From assembly GCA_008828725.1 (NCBI GenBank), contig MEHQ01002068.1, forward strand, positions 64,685 to 128,684: 64,000 bases of DNA, given 5' to 3'. The stretch is from Saccharina japonica. Its lineage: Eukaryota > Sar > Phaeophyceae > Laminariales > Laminariaceae. The notes beneath the pieces are model-generated. The model was not told where the DNA came from. It worked only from the letters and a program-made list of their open reading frames with translations, and searched no databases. Position 1 is the stretch's first letter. Every line of letters starts with the position of its first letter. The translations under genes were made by a program, and so were the position numbers. Below are positions 59,678 through 64,000 of the stretch, in pieces.

Positions 59678-62600
59678 TTTGACGTAAGGTCGAACTCTCC
59701 CCGGGGAAACGACGTGGTCATCCATTGTGGGGCCCCGCATAAGCAGGGTCCCACAGGACGGAAACCTCGAGGGTGGTGCCCTCGCGCGCTCGCCCCTTGG
59801 CGCACTCCGAGACATAGACAATTAGCACCTCCTTGCTACATGAGACGGAAGAAAACTGCTCGGCACGGTCGGCCGTAACGACCCCTGCAGGCATCAGGGA
59901 TTGGGAGCTCGTCACTACATCATTCGCCTCGGGGGCAGGCGCTAGTTCCACAATAACAATGATAATGATAACAATATTAATGATAATATTAATAATAAAT
60001 ACACGATGTGATACAAACATACAAGCTTCCCGCGTTGACGAGAAGCCAGTCACGATGGCAGCGTTCAGTGAACAGCAGCAGAGGCGGCGGCGGCGGCAGC
60101 AGTGCCAACAGCAGAAGCACCAATAACAATTCCAGCAGCAACAGCAGCAGCAAGATTACCAACCGCAGGACAGGAGCAACATGGTATGATAAGGTATGGT
60201 GTGGTGTGGTGTGGTATGGTATGGTATGGTATGGTATGGTATGGTATGGTATGGTATAGTATGATATGATATGGTATGGTATGGTACGGTACGGCATGAT
60301 ATGATATGATATGATACGGTACGGTATGGTATGGTATGGTATGGTATGGCATGACACGGTACGGAATGGTGCGACAAATTCTACAATACTACGTAGTAGC
60401 TTTTCTCAAAATCAGTTTTTGGGTGACGAGGCATGGAGCTCCTATACTATAACCAAGTGATTATCATAACCTCAGAAAAATGAAACTCTATCACATTAAG
60501 TGCACCGAAATCCTACTGTAGTACACGTCTTAGGAATTGTGTTTTACATGGTAGGTATTCGTCGCATGCCCAGGCTGTCGGGATACACTTTCGTTTCTTT
60601 TTTTTCATAAAATCAGTTTTGGTACCAGGTATGACATGGCACCTTTCTCGGGTCTTCGTCGTCCAGCTCCAGCAGGCAGGGCGCCTCACGGTTGAACCTG
60701 CCCATCTCCCTTAGCATCCCGTAGAAACTCGGGGAGAAGGCATTTCGCTTTCGGGCGAAGAGCGAAGACAGCCCCTGGCTTCCCCACTCCACGGCTCCGC
60801 CGTCCAAACTCACGCTTCACGTCGCCATGCCATAATAAGACAACCGAAGCATGTGCGTGCGTATCATCCAGCGAAGAAAAATAAAACGGTGTGGTATAAA
60901 AACAAGCGGACAGTTAGTGGGGATGTTAAGGATAATGATTATTAGGGTGGTGAGCGTTGTGAGAGGTGATATCAGGGTGATCAGCGTGGTGGGGATGATA
61001 AAAAATATGATCAGGACGATGAGCATGATCAGCGCGATGCGGGGTGATCAAAATTATCAAGACGATGTGGAGGATCAGCGTGATGAGGATGATTAAGGGA
61101 TGACGAGGAATTATTAGGACACGTAGGCGAGGAGTCCATCCACGAGACAAGCCACAACAAATACGGGGTGGAACATGAACAAATACAGCAGTACACCAGT
61201 AGAAACGAATCGTGAGGACCCAAACGTTCCGGTGCCCCGAGAAAAGTACGCTACGAGTATACCACTTTGTACCGAAATATAAGCACCTTTTATACATTAA
61301 AATTCAATAACACGGTGCTTATATTTCGGGACAGAGTGGTATAGGAGACCGTGGTTTGACATTTTGACTGAGCGCCCCCGACACTAAAACTAGTACATAA
61401 AGGCAAACAGCAAACAGCGGTTTGACCCTTGACCGATCGCCCCCCCCTACATTAAAACTAGTATATTAAGGCAAACATAGGCAAGAATAGCAGGCCTTCA
61501 CGCGCCCCAAAAAAACGGTCCCCTGAAAAAATACCACCACTATGTCCCTAAATACAAGCACCGTTTGTGTATTAAAATGTAATCCAAACGGTGCTTATTT
61601 TTCGGTACAGGGTGGTAGCTTTTTTTGCTCAGAGGCAGCATGGCGTGAAAAAAATCGAGACGGTTTCCACAACGCGGAGGCATTAACCGGCGGCAGCAAT
61701 CCTAACCCTAGAGGTTGTGTGTGTTGCAGGTCACCTGAAGGACATGTCAGTTTTTTCCGCCCCGACGCCTAGCTCCTCGAACAGGCGGACCATGTTGGGG
61801 TAGTTTTCCTCGTTAAACACCATAAACCTTCGACCATGTTGTATCATACGACGGTAAACGGCGAACGGATCACGCAAGAACGGGACGGAGACGAGGGACG
61901 AGGGACGGCATACAATGAGACCTCGAGGATAAGTACGGGCAAAAGTGATGAGATGGTTGACGGCACTCTTGCCCCTTGACGGACGGCCGTCAAATGCAGC
62001 CGTCAACGACAGCCGTCACTAAAAATACCAATAGTGTATTACGTATAGAGACGCATTGACGGGTGAAAACTAATAGACGGTACTGACGGCACACTGACGG
62101 GTCAAAACCAGACCATCTTGACGGGTCAAGCATAAACCGTCTTGACGACGCAAAACCAGACCGTTTTGACAGGTCAAAACCAGACCATTTTGACAGGTCA
62201 AAATCAGACCGTATTGACGGGTCAAGTCTATAGACCGTCTTCAGAGGTCAACATCAGGCCGTTTTGACGGGTCAAATCTATAGACCGTCTTGACAGGTCA
62301 AAAATAGACTGTCTTGACGGGTCAAGCATAGACCGTTAGGACGGGAACAAAATTAGACCGTCTTGACGGGTCAAAACTAGACCGCCTTGACGGGTCATAA
62401 ATGATCGTCTTGACGGGTCAAAAACAGACAAACCTAGACCGTCTTAGAGGGTAAAAAGTAGAACGACAACGGATATATTAGGTCAACGGTGTCAGGACTC
62501 GACGGCCGCAGACGAGGAGGATACAGTACGATGTGGGTCACAGCTGACGTATTCGTAAACATAAAAAATACTAAACATTTTTGACGGTTACGCACCCGGT

Positions 62601-63823
62601 GTCGACAGGCACCGTCTGGCCGTCCAGATTGAGGTCGAGCGTGTGGGCGTGCCCCCCCGCCCTTTGCTCTGCCTCCAGCACGGTAACCTTGACGTGCTTC
62701 GAAGAGGACAGATGCCAGGCAGCGCCTGCCCAAACACGTTCGCATTGAAGCAAGCATCGAGTCGACAATATTGCTATTAATAATGGTTAACAAAAAAGTG
62801 AAGACGAGTAGGTAGCGGGTGGGAGAAGGGCAGACACCTGGGACCACGGCGTATTCCAGAAGACCGCCGAGCGTAAGGGCTCCTGGGAGTTGAGCTCGAG
62901 AGTAAAAAGCGAATGAATATTAATATTTCGTGCAATACCATACAAAAATACATGAGTACCGACACCGGGATACTAATAGCTCTACCAGCATGCACCGTAT
63001 ATACAGCTAAAACAGTTAAAAAATAATCGAAGCTACCATACCTCTCTGGGCAGCCTTGCTTAGCTTTTAGCTCTATCAGCAGCTACCGCACATATATAGC
63101 TGTGAATATAAAAATATCATTTGAAAGCTAGCTCTCTAGACCCTCTTACCTATTAACAGTATTAACAGCTCTCTCAGCAGCTACCGTTACCCGTAAGGTA
63201 CGGCATACTATTAGAAAGCTATCAACAGCTCTCTGGACCCTCCTGCCGATACCCATATACCCGGTATACAAATTGCTATTTGAACGCTCGTACAGCAGTA
63301 GCTCTTTTAGCCATCTTACCTACTACCAGGTACTGTAGCATCAATAGTTATATCAATAGCTACGGCCCTTCTTACCTATTCCGGGGAACCATAGTAAATA
63401 CTAGTAAATAGAACCTACGGTTTACACAAACACCACAAAAACCTACCAGGTATAGATTTCCCTATTTTTACCAACTATATTTGGTCCTGCTTACTATGGT
63501 CCCCCGTAAGCGTATACTACCGGGTTATTAATAGATTCATCAGCAGCCACCGTAGCTAGAAATACAAACTATTACTAGAAAGCTACCCTGGTATATAGCT
63601 TATCTGGATTTTCTCACCAAGATTTGATAGCTCTTATCAGCAGCTACCGTGGGCAGTATACAGCTACAGCAGTACGTAGCTTTAACTGGTCCGTCTTACC
63701 TAGACCCGCGACGCCCGCCCCAATGACAGCAACCTTCAGCGACCTGCCGGCGTCTACGCCGTCATCGCTAGCGCCCTGCCATCCGTCCGAGATATCCGGC
63801 CCCCGTCTGTCCGTGTTGCCCAT
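44121..63823 (-). CDS. FAD amine-oxidase/cyclopropane-fatty-acid synthase fusion, complete, 21 exons
   Basis: Exons: 63700-63823, 62596-62725, 61735-61827, 60643-60814, 59196-59363, 57742-58044, 56505-56623, 55802-55943, 55119-55304, 52811-53149, 51987-52165, 51386-51518, 51273-51323, 50521-50609, 49763-49870, 48223-48363, 47403-47478, 46901-47008, 46233-46395, 45394-45539, 44121-44291. All phases fit, giving 1046 residues and stop TAA at 44121-44123. Residues ~31-480 form an FAD/NAD-binding oxidase: VAVIGAGVAGLG, VTVLEAEQRAGGHAHT, VFNEENYPNMVRLFEELGV, TDMSF, MPTRRAAWSAWNYLG, GLWFCGAWRGYGFHEDGLRS. A Ser/Pro-rich linker follows. The C-terminal SAM-dependent methyltransferase has FDWWFFVRVAMEYDLGLA, EAHYDLSNELF, LYSCGIF, LLDIGFGWGG (~813-822), GITLSKEQMALAQEK, YRDF, SCEMIEAVGHNYLG and FNYYFAYCEAGFASR. 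Members of this family transfer a methylene or methyl from S-adenosylmethionine to a double bond of phospholipid acyl chains. The oxidase half's role is unclear even in plants. The start ATG at 63823 is the first in frame; the upstream frame stays open to a TTG. Confidence 0.92.
44465..44860. repeat. Minisatellite GCAGGCTAGCAGGCTA
   Basis: About 25 degenerate units of 8-13 bp in the intron between exons 20 and 21 of the FAD/CFA gene. Confidence 0.85.
44960..45393. repeat. Minisatellite GTACCGATGTAT abutting exon 20
   Basis: About 35 units of 8-12 bp (ATGTACCGATGT). The array runs up to the GTGGGT donor of exon 45394-45539. Confidence 0.9.
47015..47180. repeat. Minisatellite CGAAAACGACATTGAAATCT
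   Basis: Units of ~12-30 bp start within ~20 bp of the acceptor of exon 46901-47008. Confidence 0.8.
47935..48222. repeat. (ACCAT)n microsatellite running into the donor of exon 16
   Basis: ACCATACCATGC-type pentamers fill the intron up to the donor at 48222. In transcript sense they read GGTATGGTAT. A complementary array lies at 60180-60370 in the same gene. Confidence 0.9.
48430..48625. repeat. Purine tract GAGGAAGAG
   Basis: About 195 bp are nearly all A and G on the plus strand (C and T in the transcript), upstream of the acceptor of exon 16. A long pyrimidine tract may serve splicing or form triplex DNA. Confidence 0.85.
49220..49434 (+). repeat. Left arm of an inverted repeat around exons 14-15
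   Basis: Its reverse complement aligns to 50864-51040, with shared words such as TAGATC, CAGATTATAC/CAGACTATAC, CGGCAAC and ATCATACA. Within it GATCTGTAT repeats several times (49300-49345). Confidence 0.7.
49920..50150. repeat. Minisatellite CAGTAGAAACAGTAGACA
   Basis: Twelve units of 18 bp, 50 bp upstream of the acceptor of exon 49763-49870. Confidence 0.95.
50648..50858. repeat. (GGCAA)n microsatellite
   Basis: About 40 pentamers AGGCA, starting ~40 bp from the acceptor of exon 50521-50609. Confidence 0.95.
50864..51040 (-). repeat. Right arm of an inverted repeat around exons 14-15
   Basis: Counterpart of 49220-49434. The pair encloses exons 50521-50609 and 49763-49870 of the FAD/CFA gene plus two minisatellites. 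Confidence 0.7.
51324..51385 (-). other. 62-bp intron with direct-repeat ends and telomere-like core
   Basis: On the minus strand, exon 12 ends AACAAGGGGGGCATGAAG before GTAAAC, and the intron ends AACGAGGGCGGCATGAAG before GTGATG. These are 18-bp direct repeats with two differences. Between them lies GGGTTGGGGTTAGGGTTAGG. The intron is not a multiple of three and has an in-frame stop, so it must be removed. It is by far the shortest intron in the gene. Confidence 0.8.
51541..51659. repeat. Fold-back element, GGGGACCAT family
   Basis: Ends GGGGGACCATACGTAG and GTATTTACTATGCTCCCC are inverted copies. It sits 22 bp from the acceptor side of exon 12 of the FAD/CFA gene. Confidence 0.65.
52568..52790 (-). 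repeat. Dispersed repeat R3, inverted copy next to exon 10
   Basis: Contains GGATACAGCCCACCCTTCAC and ACGACTACGGCCATGCACGA. It ends 21 bp before exon 10 (52811-53149) of the FAD/CFA gene and faces the plus-oriented copy at 53196-53427. Confidence 0.8.
53196..53427 (+). repeat. Dispersed repeat R3, direct copy next to exon 10
   Basis: Contains CACGGCCGTAGTCATATGAC, GGGTGAGCTGCATCCTGC and CGACAGCTTCAATGAG. It begins 47 bp beyond exon 10, inverted relative to 52568-52790. An N at 53443 lies just outside, followed by more family sequence (53450-53520 and 53541-53580). Confidence 0.8.
54140..54252. repeat. Fold-back element, GGGGACCAT family
   Basis: Begins GGGGGGCCATAGTAAACACT and ends TCCTATTTACTATGGTCCTC. 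It is in the long intron between exons 9 and 10 of the FAD/CFA gene. Confidence 0.7.
54300..55085. repeat. Degenerate satellite CCAAAACCGTGTCAAAAC
   Basis: Roughly 30 to 40 imperfect units in about 790 bp, including one exact ~67-bp duplication (54851-54917 versus 54920-54984). It ends near exon 55119-55304. Confidence 0.85.
55570..55801 (-). repeat. (AAC)n arrays with a partial copy of exon 8
   Basis: Two AAC arrays surround 55706-55769. That segment duplicates the last ~64 bp of exon 55802-55943 (encoding TKPVFVTYWLNK) with two changes and ends at a possible GTGTTG donor. It is a tandem exon-end duplication mediated or followed by AAC repeats. Confidence 0.85.
56690..57345. repeat. Long (CGGTAA)n-type satellite
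   Basis: About 650 bp of hexamer variants (GGTAACGGTAGC, CCGTATCGGTAA) in the intron between exons 6 and 7, starting ~65 bp from exon 56505-56623. The long frames across it on both strands are satellite artefacts. Confidence 0.95.
59588..59676. repeat. (AAT)n microsatellite
   Basis: About 30 uninterrupted AAT units in intron 4 of the FAD/CFA gene. Confidence 0.98.
60180..60372. repeat. (GGTAT)n microsatellite
   Basis: GGTATGGTATGGTAT pentamers in intron 4 of the FAD/CFA gene, complementary to 47935-48222. Confidence 0.95.
60930..61095. repeat. Minisatellite GATGATCAGCGTGATGAG
   Basis: Degenerate 9-12-bp units in intron 3 of the FAD/CFA gene. Confidence 0.75.
61260..61342. repeat. ~80-bp palindromic MITE-like element, CCACTCTGTCCC family
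   Basis: TACCACTTTGTACCGAAATA at one end is matched by TATTTCGGGACAGAGTGGTA at the other, and TA flanks both sides. It is in intron 3 of the FAD/CFA gene. Confidence 0.75.
61532..61618. repeat. ~85-bp palindromic MITE-like element, CCACTCTGTCCC family
   Basis: TACCACCACTATGTCCCTAA pairs with TTATTTTTCGGTACAGGGTG and GTA. It lies 190 bp from the copy at 61260 in the same intron. Confidence 0.7.
61985..62455. repeat. Minisatellite, ~28-bp unit CTTGACGGGTCAAAACCAGA
   Basis: About 15 degenerate units (GACCGTCTTGACGGGTCAAA) in intron 2 of the FAD/CFA gene. Each unit contains the short palindrome TTGACGGGTCAA. Confidence 0.95.
63382..63509. repeat. Fold-back element, GGGGACCAT family
   Basis: Begins CGGGGAACCATAGTAAATAC and ends CCTGCTTACTATGGTCCCCC. 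The centre shares CCCTATTTTTACCAAC with the 32318 copy. It is in intron 1 of the FAD/CFA gene. Confidence 0.7.
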
Positions 63824-64000
63824 CGTGCCGCCTGCCTCTATCACTACCCCTCTTCCTGCCTCTGCCTCTGCCCCTGTCCCAGTCAATGTCTCTGTCCCTT
63901 ACAGCTGCAGAGTAGAGTGCGTAATTAACGAACAACGGGAGGGGGGGGGGGGTGAGTCCGCGTGTCAGCGTATACACCGTATTACACCGTGACGACAACA

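Noticed and set aside
59718-60053. Possible extra FAD/CFA exon (APAPEANDVVTSSQ region, minus)
   Set aside because: Exon 4 joins exon 5 in phase and with a natural homologue-like sequence; this stretch matches no part of the family.
1-64000. Retroelement, virus-like element, rRNA or tRNA genes
   Set aside because: No polymerase, integrase, capsid or envelope-like frame, no long terminal repeats and no cloverleaf-like sequence were recognised by eye; a profile and tRNA search could still find short pieces.

Overview
This is a window of an intron-rich eukaryotic nuclear genome. Four large protein-coding genes could be rebuilt exon by exon with matching splice phases. Three lie on the minus strand and one on the plus strand. 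Introns are long and full of tandem repeats, fold-back elements and exon copies. Repeat style (CAGCAGTA-like and trinucleotide arrays), base composition and gene content suggest a brown alga or close stramenopile. That placement is an inference, not a match.

Layout. (1) 1-19291, minus: a protein kinase gene, at least 13 exons and 908 residues, with an N-terminal coiled coil and a Thr/Asn/Asp repeat. Its 3' end runs off the window start. (2) 19292-22196: intergenic, with a ~290-bp tandem repeat. (3) 22197-33908, minus: a complete 11-exon gene for an ASNSD1-type asparagine synthetase-domain protein (1223 residues), with a large Cys-containing insertion. (4) 33909-34050: a 142-bp gap shared by two divergent starts. 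(5) 34051-39523, plus: a 6-exon gene with a polyQ/RRM-like N-terminus, a C2H2 finger and ankyrin repeats. (6) 39524-44120: intergenic, repeats only. (7) 44121-63823, minus: a complete 21-exon gene (1046 residues) fusing an FAD amine-oxidase-like domain to a cyclopropane-fatty-acid-synthase-type methyltransferase, as in plant cyclopropane synthases.

The most unusual signal is in the introns. The kinase gene carries repeated copies of its own exons: a ~0.9-kb inverted duplication containing the helix-C exon, a 55-bp hairpin made from a late exon, and a decayed tandem copy of a coiled-coil exon. In the FAD/CFA gene, exon 10 and exons 14-15 are each bracketed by inverted repeats, and a 62-bp intron is flanked by direct repeats and contains telomere-like sequence. 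Nearly every intron there holds its own tandem array, often close to a splice site. At least five dispersed repeat families were found. No transposase, reverse transcriptase, capsid gene, rRNA, tRNA or CRISPR array was recognised.

Three single N positions (7872, 8672, 53443) sit inside or next to repeats, so the structure around 5.5-9.1 kb and 53.4 kb may partly reflect assembly joins.
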